Shown piece by piece: positions 52,260 to 61,733 of a stretch of 64,000 nt of DNA. The position numbers were made by a program, and so were the translations under genes. This stretch comes from Fodinibius salipaludis (GTDB lineage Bacteria > Bacteroidota > Rhodothermia > Balneolales > Balneolaceae), in assembly GCF_002287075.1 (NCBI RefSeq), contig NZ_NSKE01000003.1, positions 310,001 to 374,000 of the forward strand, read 5' to 3'. The notes beneath the pieces were generated by a model. The model was not told the origin of the DNA and did not search any database. It worked only from the letters and a program-made list of their open reading frames with translations. How positions within the stretch are numbered: the first letter of the stretch is position 1; every line of letters starts with the position of its first letter.

Positions 52260-54536
52260 ATGTATCCTCAGTTCTTTTTTTCGGTTCTTTTCGTACTTAT
52301 CACATTCCAAGCCAATGCACAATTTATTGATGGAACCGTAGCAGATCAGGATGGCACTCCCTTAGAAAATACGCACATCCAGGTTAAGGGCCAGGATTTA
52401 ACAACAGTGAGTGATAGTGAGGGCAAATTTCGCCTGCCCATAAGCAAACTTGAGAAGCAGAATGTAGTCCTCATTGTCTCACGAATAGGATACAATACAA
52501 AATCAGTAGATGTAGACGTAGAGAAGGCTCAAGACCAATCCTTAACGATTGCGCTTGTAAAAGCAGTTTATGAATCTGAAAACATTGTGGTAACGGCCAC
52601 GCGAACCCGCAGAGATATTGAAGAAGTTGGTATCCCAGTCTCAGTCGTTTCAGATGAGGAGATCAGCCGATCCGGGAGCATGAGATTAAGTGATGTGCTA
52701 AGTGAGCAGACGGGTATGCAGATTGTCAATGACCATGGTACCGGAATTCAGGTGCAAGGGTTTGACCCCGATTACACGCGAATAATGATTGATGGAAACC
52801 CGGTTATCGGCCGAACGGCCGGAACGCTTGACTTGAGCAGGATTTCGGTACGCAATGTAAAGCAGATTGAAATTGTCAAGGGACCTTCTTCAGCGCTTTG
52901 GGGAAGCGATGCCCTGGCCGGAGTAATTAATGTTATTACGCAACAAAGTAACGATCCATTTGCGGCGGGATTGACAACTCGGTATGGGACCAATAGTACG
53001 CTGGATCTCAATGGAAACGTATCTTATAACACTGACAGCTGGAATAATAATTTTTCCCTGAATCGCAACAGCTCAGGAGGGTATAGCCTCAATCCGGAAT
53101 CTGTTTCTCAAACTGTTCCCGAATATGAAAACTATACGTTCCGCTACCGTACCTCTTTGGATCTGAATGACCAATTAGCGCTGGAAGCAAATGTTCGGTA
53201 CTTCAATGAAATGCAGCAAAACCAGAGTTCGATCACCGAGGAGAACGGTTCTGCCCGGCGTCTGAACTCAGATCAGTTTCGGGAAGATTTTATGGCAACG
53301 CCCTCCATCAGTTACACCCCGTTTGATAGACTTAATATAGACTTAAGCTGGATGAGCAGTTTTTATAAAACCGATTCTGAATTAACATTTGCAGGCACCG
53401 GTGAACGTTATGAGCAGTCTGTATTTAATCAGTACTATAATAAACCTGAATTACAAGCAGGGTATCGCTGGGATAATAAGCACCATTCAATACTCGGCGC
53501 TGGGTTTATTTTTGAAGAGCTTGAGGCAGAACGGTATCCGAGTCAGCCCGGATTTACCACCACATTTTTATTTACCCAGCATAGTTGGACCCCGGGCTCG
53601 AATTTTGAGCTGACTGGTGGACTTCGTTTTGATGGACACAGCGAATATTCATCACAAATAAGTCCTAAGATTTCATCACGCTATCGGCCTGCCGAATGGA
53701 TTCAGTTTCGGGCTTCGGCGGGAAGGGGATTTAAAGCTCCGGAATTTCGTCAACTGTTCCTTGACTTCACCAATGCTACTGCCGGATACAGCGTCTATGG
53801 ATCGAGTACGGTGGTTGAGGGTATTCAAAGGCAAAAGGAAGAGGGTAATATTAGTCAAATTTTGATACCCATCGAGGATCTTGAAGAAATAAAAGCGGAG
53901 TCATCATGGGCGGTAAATTTTGGTTTTGATGTGGATCCGGTTGAGCAGGTCAGGGTTCGATTTAACCTGTTTCATAATGATGTCAGTGATCTCATCGAGA
54001 CCGCCCCGATTGCGCAGAAAACTAACGGACAGTCTGTTTATACCTATTTCAACCTTGATGAGGTATATACGCAAGGTGCAGAAGTTGAGCTTCGGTATCA
54101 GTTTCGCGATAACTTGACGGGATCAATCGGATACCAACTTCTTGATGCCCGACAAAGAATTGAGCGCGAGCGTACAGTACAAGACGACCAAGGAGAAGTC
54201 GTTCAGCGGACTGATGTTTCCTACGAACCGATGTTTAATCGTTCCCGGCACTCCGGTAATGTGAAGCTATTTTACGATCATAAAAGCGGATGGGGATTTA
54301 ACATTAGGGGGACATTGCGAGGTCAATACGGCCTATATGACTCTAACGGTAATGGTTTTGTTGATAGCAATGAATATGAGCCTGGTTATACCACTTGGGA
54401 TCTGGCAGTATCAAGAGAAATTGTGAACAAAATTACGTTTCAAGCTGGTGCGGATAATATTCTGGATTATACCGACAGTAATCAGTCTTCATTATCCGGA
54501 AGGCTGTGGTATGGCCAGGTGGCGGTAGATTTTTAA
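52260..54536 (+). CDS. TonB-dependent receptor, probable heme receptor
   Basis: 758 residues from the ATG at 52260. Signal peptide (1-21, ending ANAQ), carboxypeptidase-regulatory-like domain about 22-105 (FIDGTVADQDGTPLENTHI), then plug domain about 110-225 (NIVVTATRTRRDIEEVG ... IEIVKGPSSALWGSDALAGVINVIT) and a barrel ending in QVAVDF. GFKAPEFRQLF near 490 corresponds to the FRAP-box region of heme receptors, though without its usual NPxL partner. It is the first gene of a locus with a HmuY-like lipoprotein and a CbiX-like protein, so heme or another tetrapyrrole is the likely ligand. Confidence 0.9.
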   Translation: MYPQFFFSVLFVLITFQANAQFIDGTVADQDGTPLENTHIQVKGQDLTTVSDSEGKFRLPISKLEKQNVVLIVSRIGYNTKSVDVDVEKAQDQSLTIALVKAVYESENIVVTATRTRRDIEEVGIPVSVVSDEEISRSGSMRLSDVLSEQTGMQIVNDHGTGIQVQGFDPDYTRIMIDGNPVIGRTAGTLDLSRISVRNVKQIEIVKGPSSALWGSDALAGVINVITQQSNDPFAAGLTTRYGTNSTLDLNGNVSYNTDSWNNNFSLNRNSSGGYSLNPESVSQTVPEYENYTFRYRTSLDLNDQLALEANVRYFNEMQQNQSSITEENGSARRLNSDQFREDFMATPSISYTPFDRLNIDLSWMSSFYKTDSELTFAGTGERYEQSVFNQYYNKPELQAGYRWDNKHHSILGAGFIFEELEAERYPSQPGFTTTFLFTQHSWTPGSNFELTGGLRFDGHSEYSSQISPKISSRYRPAEWIQFRASAGRGFKAPEFRQLFLDFTNATAGYSVYGSSTVVEGIQRQKEEGNISQILIPIEDLEEIKAESSWAVNFGFDVDPVEQVRVRFNLFHNDVSDLIETAPIAQKTNGQSVYTYFNLDEVYTQGAEVELRYQFRDNLTGSIGYQLLDARQRIERERTVQDDQGEVVQRTDVSYEPMFNRSRHSGNVKLFYDHKSGWGFNIRGTLRGQYGLYDSNGNGFVDSNEYEPGYTTWDLAVSREIVNKITFQAGADNILDYTDSNQSSLSGRLWYGQVAVDF

Positions 54537-54616
54537 GTGTAAAGTGTTTGATTACTCACAAACAAAATCGATTTAAATTTTTTAACTAAATCTCCAATCA
54601 TAACTATACGAGTAAA

Positions 54617-55258
54617 ATGTTTAACAAATACCAAACAAGCTTATCATTAATAATAGTATCACTTGCACTGTTAGTTTCAGCTTGCAGTGACAGCACCAGT
54701 GGCGTTGAAGAACCTATTTCAGAAGTAGAAGTTCAGAAGGTCGAAGATCTTGAAGCTACCGGCGAAAATGGCGAATATACGTTTTTTAGTCTACGATCTG
54801 GACAAGAGGTTGCTCACGGTGATTCGGCAACGACGGAATGGGACGTTGCATTTAATGGTACAACAATCCGTTTTAATGGTGGAGTAAGTGGACCTGGTGA
54901 TGGCGGAGCTCTTCTTCTTGACGTTCCTTTTGATGAGGTAAGCACTGCTCCTACTGAAGGATATTACACCGATACTGATGATTCTCTTGCCGTTCCCACT
55001 GGCGGTGGTAACGGGTGGTATACGTATACCGGAAGATCCAATCCTCCGCATGCCGTTTTGCCCATTGAAGATCGTACAATCGTGCTTGAAACAGCCGATG
55101 GTGAGCACTACGCTAAGCTTAAAATTATTAGCTACTATAAAGGCAATCCGGATACATCAACTGATGAGTTTGCGAATCTGGAAACACGTCCCGACAGCAA
55201 ATATTATACGTTCCGTTATGCGGTACAGATGACAGAAGGACTTCGTGAGCTAAATTAA
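54617..55258 (+). CDS. HmuY-family heme-binding lipoprotein
   Basis: 213 residues. Lipoprotein signal with lipobox LVSAC (Cys23). The HmuY pattern is clear: WDVAFNGTTIRFNGG (about 74-88), then a long beta-rich region and the end KLKIISYYKG ... YYTFRYAV. HmuY captures heme (in Porphyromonas with two His ligands) and passes it to the TonB receptor. It lies between the TonB receptor (80 bases) and the CbiX-like gene (51 bases), in one operon. Confidence 0.9.
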   Translation: MFNKYQTSLSLIIVSLALLVSACSDSTSGVEEPISEVEVQKVEDLEATGENGEYTFFSLRSGQEVAHGDSATTEWDVAFNGTTIRFNGGVSGPGDGGALLLDVPFDEVSTAPTEGYYTDTDDSLAVPTGGGNGWYTYTGRSNPPHAVLPIEDRTIVLETADGEHYAKLKIISYYKGNPDTSTDEFANLETRPDSKYYTFRYAVQMTEGLRELN

Positions 55259-55309
55259 AAAGTTTTATAAGAATTAGCGTAAACCTGTTAAAATCAAATA
55301 ATTACTTTT

Positions 55310-56983
55310 ATGAAATTTATACGATTACTTTATCCGCTTTTAATCCTGTTGATGTTGCCCGCTATGGCATGGTCAACCAATCAATCAGATACTGGTTTCT
55401 TAGTGGTTGCCCCTGACCGTGGTTTTATGGGGAATGAAGAGATACGAGAAGCTTTTGGCTCGTTTGAGGAAGAGTATGTCTCAAGTCTCGTTTTTATTAC
55501 TGAAAAAGATACTGATCGTTTTCTACAAGAGGGCATCGACAAGTTAACATCACAAAATGTTGATGATATTGTCGTCTTACCACTATTCATTTCCAATGAT
55601 CACCCTATGTATAAGCACGCAATTCAAACGCTTAAAGAGGATTTTGGGAAGCAAAATACTCAGGCGCCCATCCATGTAGCAGAAGTAATGAGCGAAAGTT
55701 ACTTGACTGCTGAATTACTTGCGGATCGGATTGGACAGCTGAGCAAAAAAAGTGGGGACGAATCATTAGTTGTCGTTGCTACCGGAGCTTCCGATCAGGC
55801 TGAAAAAGATGCTATGCGCGAAGACGTACAAAATGTGTTAGCGATGAATGAAGGTCGTTTTAACTTTCAGGGAGAGTCGGTCATTGTTTTTAGTAATAAC
55901 GGTGGTCGATCCGATGATGCTCGTAAGCAACTGGAAGAAAAGCTGACCGAAATTCGCCAGAAGGAGTTGACGCCCGTGGTAGTGCCTTTTAGTTTTACGC
56001 AAAAGCTCGATGGCATGATGGCGTTTAGCTCGCGAATACGACCTGTAGTGGCAGATTATGAGTCCTTGTTCAATGGCAAGGATTTGACTCCTCATAAGAA
56101 TATTGAGCTTTGGCTTACCAAACAGGCGAACAGTTACTTGCCGGTAACAAAAGAAAATTTAGGTGTGATATTTATGCCGCACGGCTCTGACTATACCTGG
56201 AATCGCCGAATGATGAGTGCTGTTGAGGATCTGCAAAATGAGTATATGATTGAGCATGCGTTTAGCATGGCCGATCCCCATCTTGTTAAAAAAGCTGCTC
56301 AACGGCTTGAAGAGCGAGGAGCGAAAGCGATAACGGTGGTTCGGGTATTCTCACTTGAGTCAAGTTTTAGGGGAAAAACCGAATATATGCTTGGCCTCAA
56401 AAAGCAACGTGGGCATGGAGGTCATAGCTATGGAGGAGTACCACCTCGAATAATTAGCGGCAGTGACTTTTATACGTTGGGAGGTCTTGAAGATTCCCCG
56501 CTATTTGCTGAGGCTTTGCTTGACCGTGTTCTGGAACTGAGTGAAAGCCCTCAAAAAGAGACTATTGTGTTGACTGCTCACGGTACGGGAAGCGATGAAG
56601 CTAATAATCACTGGGAAAATAATCTCGAACGAATAGCCTCTCATATGCAGAAAACAGCTGAAGAAAAGGGAGTTTCCTTTCGAGCGATTGAATATGGTAC
56701 ATGGCGTGAAGACTGGCCGGATCTGCGGGAAGAGTCAATAAATAATATTCGCAACCTCATAAAAGAAGCTTCCGAAAATGACGGCACTGCTATTGTGATT
56801 CCTGCCCGGACAACTCACGGTGGGCATGCAAGCCGTTGGCTTTCAGATTTGGAATACAAACATAATGGGAAGGGTTTTGCTCCTCATCCTTTATTTGAAA
56901 AGTGGTTCGAAAAGCAAATCCAAAAATCATTGGATCATTTTAATGAAAAAAACGAGGGTACTAACGTATTGTCCTCTAAGTAA
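55310..56983 (+). CDS. Secreted tandem CbiX/sirohydrochlorin-chelatase-like protein in a heme locus
   Basis: 557 residues with a signal peptide (1-22, ending MAWS), so periplasmic. Four CbiX-like half-domains: about 27-125, 130-235, 265-395 and 415-557, enough for two class II chelatase folds. The HGS/HGT-type strand ends are kept in the second unit: His291 (MPHGSD) and His424 (TAHGTGSD), with further His at 434, 503 and 506. In the first unit the His is gone (VVAPDRG). Cobalt or iron insertion is the known reaction of the family; here the heme context suggests the reverse, removal of metal, but this is inference. Confidence 0.85.
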   Translation: MKFIRLLYPLLILLMLPAMAWSTNQSDTGFLVVAPDRGFMGNEEIREAFGSFEEEYVSSLVFITEKDTDRFLQEGIDKLTSQNVDDIVVLPLFISNDHPMYKHAIQTLKEDFGKQNTQAPIHVAEVMSESYLTAELLADRIGQLSKKSGDESLVVVATGASDQAEKDAMREDVQNVLAMNEGRFNFQGESVIVFSNNGGRSDDARKQLEEKLTEIRQKELTPVVVPFSFTQKLDGMMAFSSRIRPVVADYESLFNGKDLTPHKNIELWLTKQANSYLPVTKENLGVIFMPHGSDYTWNRRMMSAVEDLQNEYMIEHAFSMADPHLVKKAAQRLEERGAKAITVVRVFSLESSFRGKTEYMLGLKKQRGHGGHSYGGVPPRIISGSDFYTLGGLEDSPLFAEALLDRVLELSESPQKETIVLTAHGTGSDEANNHWENNLERIASHMQKTAEEKGVSFRAIEYGTWREDWPDLREESINNIRNLIKEASENDGTAIVIPARTTHGGHASRWLSDLEYKHNGKGFAPHPLFEKWFEKQIQKSLDHFNEKNEGTNVLSSK

Positions 56984-57008
56984 AATCTAGTATACTGTAT
57001 AAAGTGTT

Positions 57009-57043
57009 GCCCGGTCATTTTTACAAAAGTGGCCGGGCTTTTT
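57009..57043 (+). terminator. Terminator of the heme operon
   Basis: Stem GCCCGGTCA / TGGCCGGGC (one G-T), 12-base loop, then five T; 25 bases after the stop of the CbiX-like gene. The remaining 295 bases to the next start (57339) are AT-rich and hold no recognised gene. Confidence 0.85.
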
Positions 57044-57338
57044 ATATGGTATTTTTTTAAGAAGAGTAAATCAGTCATTTCAGATTTCGTATCAGTTGTA
57101 AATCGATACAAATCAAAAAAGAGAAAGCGAATAGGGTAAATTTGTGAAATAGCGAAGGAAAATTTTAAAATGTGTGATGAAGAAGAGTTAAAGTTATATT
57201 AATATTATTGGAATAATGGCTTTGCGTATCCTGGTTTGTAAAAGAAGGAAAGATCGTTGGAGTTTTTTTGATAGTACATGAGATAAGCTATTGGTTTTGT
57301 TTTAAGCATGGAATAACAAATTCATAATTTATTTGTTT

Positions 57339-57851
57339 ATGAAAGAGCACAAAGGAATGCGTCCACAGGATGTGGTTATTCTTTTAAAGATTATTGCGTT
57401 GGGTGATAAGAAATGGTTTCTAAAAGATCTGGCTACTCAACTTAATATCAGCAACTCGGAGGTGAGTGAGTCTTTACACAGATCAGTTATTGGCGGACTG
57501 ATTGAAAGTGACAAAAAGACCATTAAGAGAAAGAAGTTGCTGGAATTTCTGGTGTATGGAGTGCGGCATGTATTCCCTGCTGTCGAGGGGAGGTTGGCCC
57601 GGGGGATGCCTACTGCTTTTTCTGCTTCTGTGCTAAGTGAAGAGTTTGTGGTTGAAAATCCCTATATATGGCCAGCGAAAGGATTTAGCACCAAAGGTAT
57701 TTCTATTGCTCCGCTGTATCACACTGTGCCACAAGCATGCGAAAATGATACGTTACTTTATGACTTGTTAGCATTAACTGATGCCCTGAGAATGGGCGCT
57801 AAAAGTGATGTATTGATCAAGCTTTTATCCCAGCGAATGGGCATCAGCTAA
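57339..57851 (+). CDS. Winged-helix (MarR-like) protein, hypothetical
   Basis: 170 residues from the ATG at 57339. An N-terminal helix-turn-helix-like region (RPQDVVILLKIIALGDKKWFLKDLATQLNISNSEVSESLHRSVIGGLI) is followed by a C-terminal part with FPAVEGRLARGMPTAFSA and ALTDALRMG. The family is frequent but uncharacterised. It is read towards the porin gene, with 16 bases between stops. No toxin partner adjoins it. Confidence 0.75.
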   Translation: MKEHKGMRPQDVVILLKIIALGDKKWFLKDLATQLNISNSEVSESLHRSVIGGLIESDKKTIKRKKLLEFLVYGVRHVFPAVEGRLARGMPTAFSASVLSEEFVVENPYIWPAKGFSTKGISIAPLYHTVPQACENDTLLYDLLALTDALRMGAKSDVLIKLLSQRMGIS

Positions 57852-57867
57852 GTTAATGGACTATGGG

Positions 57868-58899
57868 TTAAAATCCTACCTGAAGGATGGCAAAGAAGTT
57901 CGATTTATCAAAACTGTCATCCGTTGGGAATGAATAGGTAAGTTTCAGCTTGGTAAACTTATTAGGACTGTGATTAAAGCCAACAAGAATATGTTCGCTA
58001 TCTTGTGCTAAATTATCTCCCTCAAAAGCATCCCATCGAGCCAATAGGCGGCTGTTGTCTGTAACAAGATATCCTGCCGTAACATAGTAGCCGTAAGGAT
58101 TACTGTCAGCTCCCACATCGGGATTTCTCCAGGCGTTAATAAATTCCCCGTCCAAAAGTAACTTACCTTGCGTAGTACTGGCGTAGGTAGTCAATAGGGT
58201 TTGTTGCCCAATATAACCGGTTGAGAGGTTTCCACTTCCGGGTGTATCTTTGGTCTCATTAGCCACACTTACGCCAAGCTTTGTTTGGTTGTCTCCATCA
58301 CCGAAATAGCTTTCAACCCGGCCGACATAAAGAAACTTGTTATCATCATTACTGTTGCCGTTATAGCCATTACCGTTAAAGATACCACCGGTAAAGCGGA
58401 ATGTTTTTTCGGAGGTGTAGGTATCAAGTTGTAATCCTAACTGGCGTTTTGTTCCCAGCTGATTTACTGCAGTCGAACGTCTCGCAAAAAGTACAGAGCC
58501 TGCTCCGGTCAAATATTCATGTGAAAAGGGTGACTTAAATAGCCCAGCTTTCAGCTCCACTTGTGAAGACGGCCTATAATAAGCATTAGCATCTAATACG
58601 GATGGGCTTTTAAGCATGGTGGCCTGCAGTTTATATCCAAATTTGCCATCAAAAGTGCCCCCCATCTTAAATCGTGCTTTTGATGCGTGAAAGCCATTAC
58701 CGGCATTTCGTTCAGGTTGAAAGTCGGCCTGACCTTGAAGTAGAATCCCAAAAGAAAAGTAATCGTTCTTTAAATGCTCTTGGAGGTTTTTAACTTGCTG
58801 TTCAAACTTTGCCGATTCCTGGGCAAAGGTGTTTGTGTTTATGAAAAAGAAAAAAACTGCTGTAAGAAGATAAGTGTTTAGTCTGATAATATTTTTCAT
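57868..58899 (-). CDS. OprO/OprP-like porin
   Basis: 343 residues. Signal peptide (1-26, ending TFAQ), a short coiled segment, then a beta-barrel with the phosphate-selective porin pattern (FHASKARFKMGGTFDGKFGYKLQAT, LKAGLFKSPFSHEYL) and a C-terminal strand FFAILQVGF ending in Phe. The family forms trimeric anion channels; phosphate or pyrophosphate selectivity is not proven by these residues. Single gene, convergent with the preceding one. Confidence 0.88.
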   Translation of the reverse strand: MKNIIRLNTYLLTAVFFFFINTNTFAQESAKFEQQVKNLQEHLKNDYFSFGILLQGQADFQPERNAGNGFHASKARFKMGGTFDGKFGYKLQATMLKSPSVLDANAYYRPSSQVELKAGLFKSPFSHEYLTGAGSVLFARRSTAVNQLGTKRQLGLQLDTYTSEKTFRFTGGIFNGNGYNGNSNDDNKFLYVGRVESYFGDGDNQTKLGVSVANETKDTPGSGNLSTGYIGQQTLLTTYASTTQGKLLLDGEFINAWRNPDVGADSNPYGYYVTAGYLVTDNSRLLARWDAFEGDNLAQDSEHILVGFNHSPNKFTKLKLTYSFPTDDSFDKSNFFAILQVGF

Positions 58900-59031
58900 G
58901 CTGAATCCAAATTAGGTTTATAGATCATTCTATGATGATCAGTTATCGTAGAATCAGGAATAATCTTAAGTAAAAAAGAGGATGTCTGATTATTTAACTC
59001 CTAATATGGAAAGGACCGATCAGGGGAAGAG

Positions 59032-61026
59032 TTAATCGGAAAAAAGATAGTTATTGGAGGAGTCTTGTTTCAATAAGGAAGAAATAGTGTTCACTAATAT
59101 ATCGTAGCTCCCATAGCTTTTTTTAACTATGCCATTTGCGTAAGAAAGCAGGGTATTACGTTCTTCATCGCTCAGTTTTTTTCCTGTATATACAACAGTG
59201 GGAATGGAAGCCAATCGTCCATCATTTTTAATTTGTTTTAAAAAATTCAGGCTATTCGTATCACGGATAACATAATCGGTAACAATACAGTCAATGTGAT
59301 TGTCTTCAAGAACCTGATACGCTTTTTCTAAGGTGTTTACTGCTATACAGTTGGCAAAGGTATAGGTAAGATATTCTTTGATAGCTAAATTATGTACCTC
59401 ACTGTCATCAATAACAAGAATAGTTTTATTTTTATGACTTAGCGGCACGTCATCGTTAAGGTTGTATTCTTCTATGTTCGTTTGTTGGTTCTGTAACGAT
59501 TTATCTGATAACTTTTCATGTGCTGGCAGATATAGAGTAAAAACAGATCCTTTCTCAACCTCACTTTCAACTTGGAGAACCCCGCCTATGCTTTTAGTTA
59601 ATTTTTGACAAATATCTAATCCAAGTCCTGTCCCTTCCTTTGAGTTTTTTGTGCGATTATAGCGACCAAAAATCTTCTTTAACTGGCTTTTCGGGATGCC
59701 GATTCCCGTGTCTTTAACTCTAAATGCAACGGCATTTTCAGTATCAATTGGTATGTTGGCAAGTTCTTGATTGGTAACCGAAAAAATATTAAAAGTTACG
59801 CTTCCTTGATTGGTAAACTTAAAAGCGTTTGAAAGTAGATTCTTTAAAATACGTTTAACGTAAGTTTGATTAGTAGATATATAGGACTGTTGCAGGGAAG
59901 AGGTATCATAATGAAAATCAATCCCATTCCGCTGGGCAATGGGATTAAATACTAAGTATATCTTTTGTGCAAACGAATCCAAATCTAACGAGTCAGATAA
60001 TATATTTTTTGATGTTTCATTGTTATTACTTGGATCAAAAAATTCGTTTATATAGTTAAGAAGGTGCTTCCCCGAAAAATGAATAGCTTGTTGAAATTTG
60101 CTAAACCCCTCTTGAAAATCTCCCGGTTGTTTATCAAAAAGTAATTTGTTAGATAAAATGATAGACTGTAAACTGGTTCGCATATCATGCGCAGCATTTA
60201 CCAGTAACTCTTCTTTTTGTTTGTGTTTGTTCAGATATTTGGCGGTAATTTCTCGCTGTCTTTGAAGCTTGCGTACTTTATACCATGTGTCACTTATATC
60301 TTTATTTATCGCTAAAATAAATGAGTTGTCATCATAAGAAATTTTAGTGAACAGGATTTCGGCAGGAAAAATCACACCTACCCCTCGGACTATATTGGTA
60401 CAAAGAGAAATGGACTTTCGTTGTTCTTCTAAAAGAGGTTGAACTAAGTTTGTAAACGTTTTTATGTTGTATTCAGGATAGATAACTGACGGTGTGATCT
60501 CCTCAAGATTAATGTTGGAGTATCCCAGACTATCTTTTGCTGTCTGGTTGATATATTGACAGGTAAGTGTTTCTGCATCGAAAACGAAAACATTTTCAGT
60601 GCTTAGGTTTAGGATATCAGACAGAAGTTCCGAAGAGTTTGTTATTGTTTCTTCTTGGAATTTTGATGTTGTCGTGGAGAGCTCGCGTTGCAGAATTTTT
60701 GGGAGACGGTAAAGGTCTAAAGCAGATACACAATCATTTGCTCCTTGATTAAGTGCTCTTTTGAATGACTCTTCTGAAAGATTTTCAGTAAAAAAAATAA
60801 TTGGACTACCCGGAAAGTTCTCGGCAACTGTGGGTAACAAGGTAAAAGAAGTAGGATCTTCGGAAAGAATGACGGCATCCCAGTAACTATTATCGACTAA
60901 CTCCTGGGTAACCTCCTTTGAATTCTCCAATATCAAATAATCAACATTAAACCCTTCGGTTTCAATGGATTTTATTATTTGAGAACAGTGATTCTCAGAA
61001 ATATTAATGAGTAGTAAATGTAGCAT
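59032..61026 (-). CDS. Hybrid sensor histidine kinase with pseudo-receiver N-terminus
   Basis: 664 residues from the ATG at 61026 (a GTG at 61029 is alternative). N-terminal receiver-like domain (about 1-115) in which the phospho-Asp position is Ser (VILSEDP); PAS about 135-250; HisKA with His in AAHDMRTSLQS near residue 280; HATPase about 380-505 with N-box NLLSNAFKF, DTGIGI and GTGLGL; C-terminal receiver about 525-650 with VTDYVIRD carrying the phospho-Asp. So it is a kinase with its own output receiver. It is transcribed away from the chemotaxis-like genes. Confidence 0.93.
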   Translation of the reverse strand: MLHLLLINISENHCSQIIKSIETEGFNVDYLILENSKEVTQELVDNSYWDAVILSEDPTSFTLLPTVAENFPGSPIIFFTENLSEESFKRALNQGANDCVSALDLYRLPKILQRELSTTTSKFQEETITNSSELLSDILNLSTENVFVFDAETLTCQYINQTAKDSLGYSNINLEEITPSVIYPEYNIKTFTNLVQPLLEEQRKSISLCTNIVRGVGVIFPAEILFTKISYDDNSFILAINKDISDTWYKVRKLQRQREITAKYLNKHKQKEELLVNAAHDMRTSLQSIILSNKLLFDKQPGDFQEGFSKFQQAIHFSGKHLLNYINEFFDPSNNNETSKNILSDSLDLDSFAQKIYLVFNPIAQRNGIDFHYDTSSLQQSYISTNQTYVKRILKNLLSNAFKFTNQGSVTFNIFSVTNQELANIPIDTENAVAFRVKDTGIGIPKSQLKKIFGRYNRTKNSKEGTGLGLDICQKLTKSIGGVLQVESEVEKGSVFTLYLPAHEKLSDKSLQNQQTNIEEYNLNDDVPLSHKNKTILVIDDSEVHNLAIKEYLTYTFANCIAVNTLEKAYQVLEDNHIDCIVTDYVIRDTNSLNFLKQIKNDGRLASIPTVVYTGKKLSDEERNTLLSYANGIVKKSYGSYDILVNTISSLLKQDSSNNYLFSD

Positions 61027-61304
61027 CACGTTTGTTAAATAGTTCCCTTATAACCCGTGTTTAACTTAAAGAATTCCCTAATTGGCCGATGAGATGATTC
61101 CTTTTTCGCTTAGTCCTTTCTTACTAATAAAGTACTAAAAAAAAGTCACGGCACCCCATAGTCAAGAAGATTTTCAAAAGAGGATTAAATTTTTTTAATA
61201 TTAATATTTTTTAATAAATTCTCACTGGAAATGACTCTCATAAAAGAGGGGTTTCCGGGATAGGTAATTTAATTTTAGGACTATATAGATATATACGTTG
61301 GCTT

Positions 61305-61727
61305 ATGAATATGGACGATACTAATGTAGGTAGTAGTGATGGGCCGTCTGAATCAGAATCTGGGAATACGTTAGAGGACAAGTTTTCCAGGAAATTCCAA
61401 TCAATTTATGTAAATGAAGAGAACAGTAATTACGAACAGATTAAAATGGTTTTAGGGCTTCAAGAAGAAATTGTTTGCAATAAAATGCATAAGGCCATGT
61501 CTCCGATTAGTGCAATTTCTGGATACTTAGATTTGATGAAGATTATGCTTGAAAATGATTCAAGCAATGAATCTATTGAGCGTTACAGAAGTAAGGTTGA
61601 AGAGGGTATAGGTGAGCTTGGAGATATTGTTGAGGAATTATATGAGATTTTTGATGAGACCGATCAAAATAATAGGTCAGTGTCAATAACTGAAATGAGT
61701 TCAGATGCCAGTCGTCGGGCAAGTTAG
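61305..61727 (+). CDS. Stand-alone histidine-kinase dimerization-like domain
   Basis: 140 residues. A polar tail (1-40), then two long helices resembling HisKA. The H-box reads MHKAMSPISAISGYLDL with His62; the usual acid after His (HE or HD) is Lys here. There is no ATPase domain after it. It could be a phosphotransfer or receiver-binding protein in the chemotaxis-like block. It ends with a polar tail. Transcribed toward the convergent gene 61734, with six bases between the stops. Confidence 0.65.
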   Translation: MNMDDTNVGSSDGPSESESGNTLEDKFSRKFQSIYVNEENSNYEQIKMVLGLQEEIVCNKMHKAMSPISAISGYLDLMKIMLENDSSNESIERYRSKVEEGIGELGDIVEELYEIFDETDQNNRSVSITEMSSDASRRAS

Positions 61728-61733
61728 TTGATT

